64,000 nt of DNA from Canna indica (lineage: Eukaryota; Streptophyta; Magnoliopsida; Zingiberales; Cannaceae): the NCBI GenBank assembly GCA_034359265.1, contig CP136898.1, positions 2,420,501-2,484,500 on the forward strand. The letters are read 5' to 3'. The first letter of the stretch is position 1; each line of letters starts with the position of its first letter. The notes under the pieces are model-generated. The model ran no database searches. It was not told where the DNA came from and saw nothing but the letters and a program-made list of their open reading frames with translations. Made by a program: the position numbers and the translations under genes. Below, piece by piece: positions 45,501 through 57,400 of this stretch.

Positions 45501-48500
45501 TTTGCTTAATTTCCCTGAATGAGATTTAATTGTTGGATAATTAATTAATCCAGAGGTGGTTTATATGGTTTAAGGCCTAAAGTGTTGATCCATTATGAAG
45601 GTAAATCCTAATATCTTTTTTTTTTTAAAAAAAGTTTCAGTTCATGTAAATTTTAGCAAATAGTTAATATAAAATAGCTAAAGGGTGACTTTGGTCTAAC
45701 GGTAAAGTTATCCCACTTGTGACTTGAAGGTCATGGGTTCGAGCCACATAAATAGAGCCGCATACATCAACTTTCCCTAGAGCCCACTTTACTTCTTGCA
45801 CTGGGTCACCCTTTTTTAGTTAATATAATATAGCCCTTCTGAGAATAAGCGACGGGTTAGGTTCAAAATTGCCCAACTTAACTTGACATTATGGCTTGTA
45901 TTGTACCACATGTTTGAACTTTTGTTTTATTTCATTTTAAGCAAATAATGGTTAAGATTAATTTCTCTTTTAAAACAAGCAAAATAGGCCTTGTGGTAGT
46001 GACCGGAGGAGAAAGGCTAGTTCAAAACCAACTGAGGCCAATCTATTTATACTGGTAGTACATCTGTCTCAGCCTAGATGGGTATTGGTACCAACCAAGA
46101 CTTTTTAATCACACATATAAATGAGTTTCTTTCACATTCTTAATCTATCTTTAGGATAAGAACTTCCCGTATATTAAACCCAACCCCCATAGTTCTTTTT
46201 CAGGTCAATCCTTCAGATGTAATAATTTTGGAAGGAATTTTGATATTCCATGATCCACGTGTTCGAGCAATGATGAACATGAAGATTTTTGTTGATACAG
46301 GTTATTCTTCCTCATCTTTATTTAAAGTGATTTACATGCATTATGTGACATTAGCCTGCACCTATATCTTCAAGTTCTGGTAAAACAAAGCTTTTAATTT
46401 TCTTCATTTAGCTTATACACTTCTTCATGATCAAACCATTCTTAGTTTCATATAAAATTGTTTGTGCAGATGCTGATGTAAGGTTGGCAAGGAGGATAAG
46501 GCGTGATACCGAAGAAAAGGGCAGAGATCTCAAGACGGTACTTGACCAGGTTAGAAGTTCTTATATGCAGAAAATTCATGATGCCATGTCTAGAAAATTA
46601 GTTGCTAGATGTACTTTAGTATATTAGTGAAATCAGTAGATATAGGTCTGATTTCTGGTTTTCTTCCTACTATAGAGATGACTTTAGTAATACAAATAAT
46701 TGAGTTGTAAAGAAACAAACCATGACAGTTACATGATTATTAGTTTTACTATAGAGTTGAGTGACTGATTACCTATAGAATGATAGAGATAATACATGAA
46801 ATTTTTGTTTGTGAAATTATTTTTTCAAGGTACCTAAAGAGTTACATTTCAATATTTTTCTCAGTATCAGTAAAATGTAAATTTCACTATTGTATATAAA
46901 TTTTGCTTTTCCTCATTTGTCAACCTTTAGGTAAGTAAACTGAAGAAGGTTATGCTATTGGAATTGGACTGCCGTTTATGGTTAAGCTTTCGCTGACCTC
47001 ATGTTGTTTAGCATATTACATTTTTAACAATGTTTTCTTTGTCATGTAATAGATCGTTGCTAAATTTGTATTTCAATGATGCAGTACTCAACATTTGTAA
47101 AACCTGCTTTTGATGACTTCATACTCCCAACAAAGAAGTATGCTGATATCATAATTCCCCGTGGTGGAGATAATCATGTCGCAATTGACTTAATTGTGGA
47201 GCATATCCGTACAAAACTTGGTCAACATAACCTTTGCAAAATATATCCAAATCTTTATGTTATTCACTCAACATTCCAGGTAAATCGATCAGAAATGTTT
47301 TTAAGTATATTGATAATCACGAAAAATATATTTTTCTCATGAATTCTGCTATTAAGTTGAAATTAAACATTTTAACTTCTAACTTTTCCTGGTTTGAAAT
47401 ATTTAATATACACTTATTCAGATCATTCCTGCAAATATTTCAGATCCGTGGCATGCATACACTCATACGTGATGCCAAAACAACAACACATGATTTCATA
47501 TTTTATTCTGATCGACTGATTCGATTGGTCAGTAAAATTCTGTCTAATTGTGATTCTTTTTCTTTTCTTGATCTTTATTTTAAATTGTTTATTCCTTTTG
47601 ATAGGTTGTTGAACATGGTCTAGGTCATCTTCCATTTAAAGAAAAGCAAGTGATCACACCAACAGGTAATAGTTTCCTTCAGTTGCTGAATGACTGATTA
47701 ATTTTCTAATTTAGAATCTGCATCTACTTGAAGTGTTCTTGGATTATCATACTATTGTTGTTTATGCCTATAACATTAAAAAAATGGTCCAACTGAAGAG
47801 TTAATACTTTGCAGTATCATATCTCAATTTCCCCTTTACCTGGAAATTTAAAATTCATATTCTGATGGTACTAGAATTTTACATTGGCCACTGGAACACC
47901 ATGTTTTGTGATGAGATTATTGACAACATGCATGAACATAGTGAGATATAGAAAGAAAGAAAAAAAAGTGATACCAAATCAAAAGAAGATGTATAAGATA
48001 CTTGTTCTCAACCTTAATAGGGTCCTCCCTCATATTTACTTGATCTGGCCTGTCCTTTGTCCTCCGCGTAGCAGGGAGAATGATAGTGGTGACAGGGGTC
48101 TTTGCCCAGCAGCAAGGAAGAGTAAGTTTGTCTTAGCTTCTCATATATTTCTTCTGTTTAGTGGAAACAGAAGGCAACACAGCAGGGTAAGTGCAACAGG
48201 TGTTGAGATGTTGAGGTGGATAAGGAGCATCACTCACGAAACCATCACAATTTAGAAGAAAGGCTCAAAGCCTAAATCAGATGAATTCAAATATTTTTGG
48301 ACTAAACTGCCATTAAGAGGTTGTTATCACAATTACATGTGACAGTTCTTCCTTAACTAAGACTTAACACTGTCGACTTTCAGTCACATGCCACTCAACT
48401 CACTTTTCCTAATATGAATTAAACAAGATGAAAACTAAAACCTTGCTTTGAATTATGTAACTTTTAAATAAATGTCTTATCATCTGTTGGCTGTTTCTGT

Positions 48501-51500
48501 TTTTGTCTATTTCCTTGAACTTTGCTGGCATATAGGTAGATATTCTTCTCACTTTGGCTAGGCACAGAATGTAAAATACCTGATGTCTTTCATGCCTTTG
48601 TTCCAACTCTTCTCTTGAGGCAATTCTTTATTTAAGTAAATTGACTCTTGGCTAGTCATTTCTTAAAAAAACTGATCTCTTTATAACTTTAAGATAAACA
48701 ATTTCTTATTATTTGTTTTGTTGTAAAGTAACTTATAGTCCTTCATCTTTCAGGGTCTGTTTATACTGGGGTAGAATTCTGTAAAAGGTTATGTGGCATT
48801 TCCATTATCAGAAGGTATGCTTGTTATTAGTAACTGTTAGCTTTAAAGTTACTTATCACAGTTTTACTTGTTTTCTCCTTTATTTAAATCCACATATAAC
48901 TGATGCAAGCAATGGCGTTTTTATTGATGTTAAAAATGAAAGCTTTTGAACTTGTTAGAACAGAAACAAACATATGCAAAAGTACCAAACTGTTTAATAA
49001 TTTCTTTTGGCTTAAAAGAAAAACATAGTTAATTTTCAAGTTTTTCCTATTTTTTTCTCCTCAATTTATTCCCCAGCTTGTGAATTTGGTAATAATCTAG
49101 TCCTTATGTCAAATAAAGAGAACGGAGGTATTTATCAGTACCATGATACCATCAGCCAAGATAGCTTCTCAATCACAAAGATATATTTTAAGAGAGTAGA
49201 TTTTTGTGAATTTGAGATCCTGTTAAGAGTGCACTTGTAAACTTCACTTCTCAATCATTTACTTTCTCCCATGTTGTTGATTGAGATGTCATGCGCAGGA
49301 CTAAATATAGGTGATCTCTAATCATGCAACTAACTACAGTTGCACCTCCATCTTCTATTAGTTGTCAATGATAGTAATGATCACTACAAAATAGAAAGTA
49401 AATTCTGGCGCCGCATTCAGTTGAATAATCAGTGCCTTAACAAAGTCTAAATCTAGATTTAGACCCATTAAAAGGCGTTCAAATTAAGGTTGGAAAAAAG
49501 GAGGAAAAAATCCCGCCAGTATCCATGTATAAATTAATTAGTATTTAAAATTACTCTTATGTGGGACTAAAAAACTCATAAATTAGTATTAATATAAATT
49601 AATGTTTAAAACTTATAAATTAATGAACTTAACCCGCTGATTTATATGACACTAGGCGCCGGTTTCGCTGGTTTCTTGGAAATCAGTGCCTAGCTGGTGC
49701 AGGTTCGGAAGTGCCCTTTTTTTCACGTTCTTCCTGTAGTGGACGGAAATATTTGATTGCTGCAAAACCAAATAGTTCAAGGACTCAAATTGAAAGAGAA
49801 ACAAAAATTTGGACCAAAGTGAAACTGATCCCATAGTTTAGGACATGATTCAAGCCTCAGTTTTGCCAGATAAGAGTCGGTGGTTGGACATGTTTTGCAC
49901 TGGTACTGAAACCTTTACTGATTCAGACTACAGGTTGGCACCAGCCTGTGTAAGCAGTAACCAGTAAGTACTTGATAGGAGAAAGGAGGTCGAGAAATAG
50001 AATAGCAGGGAGGAGGAGGGTGTTGACCAGTGGGACTAAGGTGGTTAGGTGGAGAGGGTGTTGGTAGCGGCACATAGAAAATGAAAAGAAGAAAAAATTA
50101 AATTAGCTTGACCACTTTTTACTGGTTCAACTATACTGAATGAAACTTGATTTGAGAACTACCCAAGTACCTTAACCTTTTTGTTTTTCATGTGATAATG
50201 AAACAATATGTTTCTGATTATTTTTGCATCACTCTTGGCCTACTCTACCTGAACTGAAAATTCATGTTAGCACTTTTTATATATTTTTAATTCTTGTCTT
50301 TTTGGATGGTCCCACCATTCTCTCCAAGGTGCTTTCTTTATCTCTCCATTGCATGCTAAAGTGTTTAATCTCTTAAATGTGAAATTGATTTATATATGTC
50401 AGTGGTGAAAGTATGGAGAATGCTCTGCGGGCATGTTGTAAAGGCATCAAGATTGGAAAGATTCTTATTCCAAGGAAGGGTGATAATGGTCAGCAGGTTT
50501 GCACAAGAATTCTCAATCTTCTAATGATTATTCTTTGATAAATGTTTTGATGATATGTCATGTCTATTTTTCAGTTAATTTATCACAATCTCCCAAAGGA
50601 TATTGCAAATAGGAATGTGCTTCTTTTGGATCCCATACTAGGCACAGGTTGGTTCAACTAATATGAAAATGTTTATGTGTAGCATATAATTCAGTAAGCT
50701 TCTTCTCAATGCCTAGATGCAGTTTTTTTTCAAACTCTTATCATCTTAATTAACTTCCTGAGTTTTAAGTGAATTTTTGTAGTGCAAATTCATGGTTTGT
50801 TTGGTTGGGAAGGTTAAGAAAGAATGAAAGTAGTTTTTATGAGTTGGTAGTTTTCCATTTGATTGCAACGCTTATATTTCTATCTTTTTCTGCAATAGCT
50901 ACAATTGAAGAATATATGGAATTTCACTTTCATGTAATCTTATTTCTTACATATCCTCATCTTATATTACTAGTTTCTGAAGATGCTATGGACACATCCA
51001 AAGAATTAAAGTGAACACATTAATGTTGTCTTATGGCTATATGAAGTGAGTTGACAAAGATTAGTTAGGAATAATAGTAGCACTGAACAGGGAAATGCTG
51101 TGAAAACCTAAGAAGACTTTCTTAGAAGCAATAGAAGGATATTTGAGTGTTGTTGGTTTAACTAGAGATTTGGCCTAATAGAATTCAGCTGTGATAAAAG
51201 ATACATGTAGGTGATCCCAAATAGTTGGGACCTGGGAACCTGTTATGCTAACCTGTGCTGATACCTGATAGTTATAATTTCTTTAAAGTTTTAATTGAAT
51301 CCCAAATTCAGTGATCCTGTGCAATCAAAATTTTACTGAATGTGAATTTTCCACTCATACTTTATTCTGACTCATTCTTTACTGCTATAGGGAACTCAGC
51401 TGTTCAAGCAATATCATTACTCTTGGAGAATGGAGTACAAGAATGCAATATAATATTTCTCAATCTCATTTCAGTAAGTCCAGTTGGTTATTTATTTATT

Positions 51501-51794
51501 GTTCCATATGAATTTTGTAGGCGTCAAATTATCTTTTATAATACTCGTCATTTTTGACACCGACAAAAAGATCCACTTTTTCTCTTAAGCTTCTTAGTTA
51601 TTTCTTGCAATGCTCAGTATTCTTAATTTTCACCATGCCACTAGGCTCCTCAAGGAGTGCACGTTGTTTGCAAAAGATTTCCGAGAATTAAGATTGTAAC
51701 ATCTGAGATAGAGTTTGGCCTGAACGAAGATTTCCGCGTTGTTCCTGGAATGGGGGAGTTTGGAGATAGATATTTTGGAACAGATGATGATTAG
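42581..51794 (+). CDS. Uridine kinase / uracil phosphoribosyltransferase-like protein (UKL3/UKL4-like)
   Basis: Fourteen coding exons: 42581-42734, 43285-43376, 44242-44311, 44653-44768, 46204-46300, 46470-46549, 47085-47279, 47444-47527, 47605-47665, 48754-48814, 50403-50496, 50575-50647, 51391-51473, 51645-51794. All introns are GT-AG and the phases close to 469 aa, the family length. The N-terminal uridine-kinase domain has Walker A GGAAAGKT (residues 55-62), NFDHPDAFD, the lid-type [14 protein letters not shown] and VLDQY. The C-terminal UPRT-like domain has [44 protein letters not shown], the PRPP-loop-like [13 protein letters not shown] and the ending [17 protein letters not shown]. It is predicted to act in pyrimidine salvage (uridine to UMP). 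UPRT activity of this domain in plant homologues is debated. Residue 83 is Glu where the family has Asp (see findings). Intron 4 carries a SINE and intron 10 a CACTA-like MITE. Confidence 0.95.
45040..45145 (+). mobile_element. Degenerate SINE fragment in a uridine kinase intron
   Basis: GATTTGAGTCACAAAAC followed by CTCTTTTGTTTGAAGGGTAG and CTCCCTAGACCATGCAG resembles the middle and 3' part of tRNA-derived plant SINEs (usual form: GAGTCACAAAA…AAGGGTAAGG…CCTCCCCAGACCC). No A box or duplication is preserved. Confidence 0.45.
45662..45834 (+). mobile_element. tRNA-derived SINE with 17-bp target duplication
   Basis: The element at 45679-45817 has a pol III A-box-like TGGTCTAACGG (about 45692-45702), a B box GGTTCGAGCC (45736-45745), a non-tRNA body and a short T-run end. 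It is flanked by AGTTAATATAAAATAGC (45662-45678) and AGTTAATATAATATAGC (45818-45834), a 17-bp duplication with one mismatch. This is the size left by LINE-type target-primed reverse transcription. It lies in intron 4 of the uridine kinase gene, sense orientation. Confidence 0.85.
49382..49741. mobile_element. CACTA-like MITE in a uridine kinase intron
   Basis: Starts CACTACAAAATAG and ends CTTCCTGTAGTG, whose reverse complement is CACTACAGGAAG. GCGCC words occur near both ends (CTGGCGCCGC, TAGGCGCCGG). Flanking triplets are GAT and GAC, so the 3-bp duplication is imperfect. It is 360 bp long without coding content, in intron 10. Confidence 0.55.
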
Positions 51795-52131
51795 AAGGCA
51801 TTCTTCCAAGGGAATGTTCGTGCTGAACCCAGTAAGTTTTTCCTACCATGATTATAGAATTATGTAAACAAATAGCATTAAGATACGAGCTGTTCGTATA
51901 CATCACAGGTTCGAAATTTCAACTTCTTTTTAGCTGAAAAATCATAGCCAACACTTGCCTAGTTCTTCGCGACCACCTTGCATTGGTTTTATAGAAGGTG
52001 ACCATGCGTGCTTTGGTGACACCAATATTGTGATTGCTAAAGACAACCCTGACTCTGGTTTAGTGAGAATAATCATTGATAACTTTTAGTCAGATCACCG
52101 GAAACTGCCTTGTAGTGTTCTTTGTTTCGTT

Positions 52132-52580
52132 TGTAATACCCCGGTTTAGTCCCACATCGGGAGTATATTGGATGTGGTGTTGACTTATAAGGCTTGATGG
52201 GTGTACTACCATCAACTTCAGCTTAAGCATTTTAATTAGGCCAATAGGTTGGCCTATGAAGTTGGTGGGTCAGTTATCCCATCAAGCGAGGGTCGTAACA
52301 AAATGGTATCAGAGCAAGACCTAGTCCTAGGCATGGTGAGGGAGCCTATGTGAGAAAGGGCTGCCCAGGTGATGGGGTGGAGCCGCTACTAGGCTAGGTC
52401 TCACAAGCCGCCGACTTGGGTGTGATTCTGGGCTATGTGTTAGACTCGAGTTGGATCTTGATGAGGACATCAAGACATAAGTGGGGGAGATTGTAATACC
52501 CCGGTTTAGTCGATGTGGTGCTGGCTTATAAGGCTTGATGAGTGTGCTACCATCAACTTCAGCTTAAGCATTTTAATTAG
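52132..52580 (+). mobile_element. TRIM-type miniature LTR retrotransposon, 3' LTR damaged
   Basis: The 5' LTR at 52132-52300 (169 bp) begins TGTAATACCCCGGTTTAG, contains TCCCACATCGG (a phrase recurrent in plant TRIM LTRs) and ends GTCGTAACA. It is followed by the primer-binding site TGGTATCAGAGC (52304-52315), complementary to initiator tRNA-Met. The internal part is only about 190 bp with no gag-pol. A purine tract AAGTGGGGGAGA precedes the second LTR, which begins TGTAATACCCCGGTTTAG at 52492. That LTR lacks about 22 bp internally (the TCCCACATCGGG segment) and stops at AATTAGG near 52580. It lies about 340 bp after the uridine kinase stop. Confidence 0.85.
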
Positions 52581-53479
52581 GATACATTGCTCTTAAATGG
52601 TACATTTACCGGGTCCTTTTCAGCTTGTTCATGAGTTTCTTGGAGATTGAAAACAACTCAACAAGAAGTTATTGATGAGGGAGTAAAGAGGCCCACATTT
52701 TGTGCTTGAAGGCAAAAATGTGGATCCTGTTGTTGACTTGTTGCTATTATTATTTATCTGAGGACTAATTTTTATTGTTACAAAATTATGATGACATTGA
52801 CAATAAGTGATTTTCTTGGCTTATTTTGCAGATATTGGCAGTATTTTTCATGTAGGAGAATGCATTCCCTCCAGCAGCAGTTTTTGTTTTGTTTTTTTTT
52901 TTAAAAAACATTTTTTTAGCTTTTCTAATTGAAGTGATCTGTTATATTGAGAGAAAAAGGAACATGGCATTGTAACAGGTTTGAATATATATAAACTTAT
53001 CCATTCCTCATTCAACTTCATATAATTTAACCTCTGACCTTACCATGTCCATGCAATCTTGACTTCCCTTTTTCAAGATCATTCATTCTATTTGTTTGGG
53101 TTTCTGACACAATTATCATTGCAAATATTAGAAATAGCTTATTGCCCTAAAAATGTTAATAAAACATATTTGCTCCTTTTTATCATAGTGAATAGGAGAA
53201 ATTAATCTACAATGAGTCTAAATTTATTTTTTAATTCTTTTTATTATATTAGCTTACTAATATAAGTGCTTGGGCAATTTGAAACTTGAAAAAGAATATT
53301 CCTAATTAAGGTAAGCTATTCATACAATTTATTATACATATATTTATGTACAATTTATTATACATATATTTATGTTTAAAATTATAATTTTCATGAATTA
53401 ATTTCTTATATATAATATTTTGAAAAATGATAAAAAAAGTGTTTGGTTTCACGTATATTTGAAGGCATATATGATTTTG
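52581..53479. other. Intergenic spacer
   Basis: AT-rich sequence between the TRIM and a hAT-like element. A short duplicated phrase (CAATTTATTATACATATAT) occurs twice near 53330-53370. No gene seen. Confidence 0.45.
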
Positions 53480-54040
53480 TAGGGGTGAGCGGATCCCGAC
53501 ATATTGTATTTTTTATGATATTTGAATTTTATCATGTATATGATTGATTTCTAGGTTTTGAATTCGGATTCTATCTCATTGAGACTTAGAATCGAACTCT
53601 ATTCGTTTCGGGTACTTTGTTAGAATCTGTTTATTTTTTTCTTTCAAAATTTGTATTATATTATAGGTTTCAAGTATTTTATTGGAATCTGATTATTTTT
53701 TTTTCTTTTTTATATATATCATAATTCAATAACAAATAAATAAATAAGACTAAAAATATAAAATTGGAATGACAAATACATAATATAGAATATTAAAAGG
53801 ATTTTGGATAGCGGTAAAAATGAATAATTTAGAATTGGGTAAATTATATTACACTTAATCAATTTTAGGTACGAGAATTGGGTAAATTATATTACACTTA
53901 ATCAATTACACATTCTCCTAAGTAATATATGTTGGAACCAGAATCAAATCGATTTTAATTAGCTTTTTGATTTTTTATTCCGATCTTATTCGAATTTAAT
54001 TACGATATATTCCGAACTTACTTTGTTGGGATCTACAGTA
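53480..54040. mobile_element. hAT-like MITE, family 1, copy lacking its right end
   Basis: Starts TAGGGGTGAGCGGATCC at 53480 like the 4721 and 63373 copies and shares CTAGGTTTTGAATTCGG and the GAATTTAATT 3' phrase. The CATGCACACCCCTA terminus is missing. Internally a roughly 34-bp segment (GAATTGGGTAAATTATATTA…) is duplicated at about 53830 and 53877. Confidence 0.6.
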
Positions 54041-54289
54041 CCTTATATTTTTATATAATAAAAAATATAAAATTTAAAAAATCTGTATTATTTATTTATT
54101 ATCAACAAAATAAGTCTGAGAAATAGAACGTGTCATATTATTTCTTGCGAATCAAACAGTCAGTTATCATCTCGAAGCATGATTCAGAGTGGGGCCCGTA
54201 ACCGAACCCCCACCTTTGTAGTTATTTCCGTGCCCACTACAACGCCGCCCAGCCCCCCAAAACCCTATTAAAAAGCACGCCGAGCTGCA

Positions 54290-54298
54290 AAACCCTAA
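54290..54298 (+). promoter_or_regulatory. telo-box in the La gene promoter/leader
   Basis: AAACCCTAA 62 bp upstream of the La ATG, with AAAACCCTATT nearby at about 54259. Telo-boxes are enriched in promoters of plant translation- and ribosome-related genes, which suits a La protein. Confidence 0.5.
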
Positions 54299-54359
54299 CC
54301 GCGCTCCCAAATTTCCCCTTCCCTGCCCTTCTCTTCCTATCTCATCATCTCCAACGACA

Positions 54360-54416
54360 ATGGCACCGGCTCCCTTGGACGAGGCAAAGGCGAAGGAAGT
54401 CCTCCGCCAGGTGATT

Positions 54417-54462
<46 letters not shown>

Positions 54463-57400
54463 TTTTTACTTGCCTGCGCCTCTTAAAACATGTTCTTTTT
54501 TTTTCTTTTTCCCGTGATTATTTGGCTTGGTTCTTGTAGGTGGAATTTTATTTTAGCGACAGCAACCTGCCCCGCGACAATTTCTTAAGTAAAGCCGTGC
54601 AGGGGAGCAAGGACGGACGTATCCTAGCCTAACGTTTTTTTTTTGTCATTAATTTTTTTTCCAGTTTTATTTTCGTAAATTTCCGTACTTTGTTATCCCC
54701 TTTGTTGATCTTGACTGGAAAAATAGTGGTGAGTTTGGCGTTGATATGTTCGTTTAGCCGAATGAAAAGCCACCTGGGCTTGCAGCCCGCAACGAAGCCC
54801 GATAATGTATCAGAGGAGACGGTGCTGGCTGTGGCGGATGTTCTGAGGAAGTCATCATCTCTCCGAGTCTCAGAAGATGGTAAAATCTCTATTGATCTGT
54901 TTGTGTTGTTAGGTGAATAAATTTCAGGGTCCTCTATTTGATGGCCGAGTAATTAGGCTTTTTTGGTTAAAACTCTGATCTTTCCCTTTCCATTTGATCA
55001 AATTGCCTTTTAGTACTTTATCATTTACACGTTTTCTCTATCAGCTGCAGTTTTGGATAATAGCTTGAACAATGTTTATATTATTCGTGCACCCAAGTTA
55101 CTCTATTATTCATTACTCAAACTTTATCAAGTATATATCATCACGTTTTACCCTTCCGTCATATTTTGTATGACTTCTTCTAATTGTGGCGTTGTACCTT
55201 CTCTTATTGCACCACGTATGGTTTCATAATCCACAGTCCCATAGTTGGAATTTGTGGTTAGCTCTATGTCCACTTTTTTCTGTCTCGCACTTGAGCTTAT
55301 TTCTGAAATATGGTATTCCTATATTATTTGGTTTATATTTTCCAGGGAAGAGAGTTGGTAGGAGTACTGAATTGATGGCACCTGAAGAAATTATTGAGCA
55401 ATTGGATTCAAAGACTATTGCTGCATCACCTTTGCCCTATGATGTTAAGTCAGAAGATGTTGAATCCTTTTTTGCTAAATGTGGGAAGGTATTTGCTACT
55501 ATTGATAACCATTATTAATTTGTACTTGTGGTCATAATTTTGGGTAATGATTGGTTTTTTAGTATATTCTCACATATCAATGTTTCTAGAGTTTTTCTTG
55601 GGGTTGAAAAGAACTATTAATTATGTGCATTTATATTTAAAAATAAGTGACAATGAATTTTAGAATTCATTATTTCTATGCTTATATATCAACTAATTAT
55701 TTTTATATTACTATGTTTGTTAGAGTATGAGCTTTGGCGGTTGTTGGGGGTGTCCAATTAATTCAAAGTTCTAAGCAAACAAATGTAATTTCCTTTCAAT
55801 ATGAGCAAAATTCAAACTGATAATCCAGCAAGTTTACATCAATTTGATTCAAATCAAAAAAATTAATTGATTACTACTATTCTTAAATATAATTTAGTTA
55901 AATAATAAATAATAAAAACATAACATTAATTACTAACTCACTTTTTTGGTTTTGGTTTGATTTGAAACAAAGAAAACTGAAACTGAACCGAGCTTTTATT
56001 GAAAATTTTAAACCCATCCCCAGAGCCCACAAAAGTGGGATTGCTTTGTGCACTGCATCACCCCTTTCTTTATTGGTCAACTAAACTAGTGGCAATCCTT
56101 CCAGTATCAATTGTTCTTTCCATGCAAGATTAAGTCAATGGACATTTGACTATATGTAGCCATTGCATTGATAGGACCATAAGAGTTCACTTGACTAAAG
56201 AGATGCATATAAGAATGAGTTTATTGTTTGTAATAATGGGACGTTGTTTTATTTGTGACCTATGCGCAACATACTTTTGAAATAGAGTCATAGTAATTTT
56301 TCTCCCTGTTTTTGTGAATCACATAGGTGAATAGTGTCAGGCTTCCTCGTCATGTTTATGATAAAAGGCAATTCTGTGGCACTGCTTTGATTGAATTTTC
56401 AGAAGAAGCAGATGCCAAGAAAGTTTTAGAAGAACAGTTATTTTTTGCTGGAGCAGAATTAGAATTGCAACCAAAGTAAGCTTTCTTTATGTTCTCTATT
56501 TGTTTTATTTCTTTATGTAATGCAATTTTTTGTAATCTAAGGTGTTCTGTTGATTATCCTTCCTGTGGTGACTTATACCAGTAAAGTATTCATTTTCAGA
56601 CTTCTGTCAGAAATTTCTCCCCCCTCCCCCTCCCCCTCTTTTGTTTTTTATTTTGGCACCCCTGTTTATTACTCTAATGGTTATCTTCTTTACCAAATGA
56701 GACCTAACTGCAAGAAAATATGAATATTTGATTCCTAATATTTGCAACTGGGGCAGACTTTCCTGTTGTCAAGTAGGATAAAAATTCAGAATCAGTGGCT
56801 ACTTATAATTCTGAGGTAGAAGCACTGACCTAGTAATGTGGTAATTCATGATTTGTTACTTCCATTAATCATTGAAAAAATGGAGCAAAAATGAGACAAA
56901 ATTTGAAGAATCTCAAAAACATCATATGTGCCTATGTTTCTTATAAGTTTTTTGTAATAAAGAGGATCCTGCCCTTACGTGTTATTATTTCAACAGCTGT
57001 TCCATTGCTGAAGAATTTCCTTATAATTAACTTGGGTGTAGAATTTATCTTCTTGAAAACAAGATAACAAACACTCCCATTTAGTCTTGCAATAAGATTA
57101 TTTGATCTTATCTTGCCTTTTATTATGTCCCTCAGTCAGTGGACTTGGTGCTAATTTTTCTTAATTCACGGCTTCACGCACTGTATTTTAAATTTTCAAG
57201 GTTTTCTTAAATCTTAATTTCATGTGCAGGAAAGATTTTGATTCTGAAAGAGAGAAGCAGAGCGAGAATGCTGAGAAATCTAATTTTAGCATAAATGCTT
57301 CAGATGGAAGGTTATCTTTATTGAACTGCATATTGTTTAATGCCTTGCATTCTTTACTGACTTCTATTTTCTTGGCCCATGACAGCTATCCAAAGGGTCT

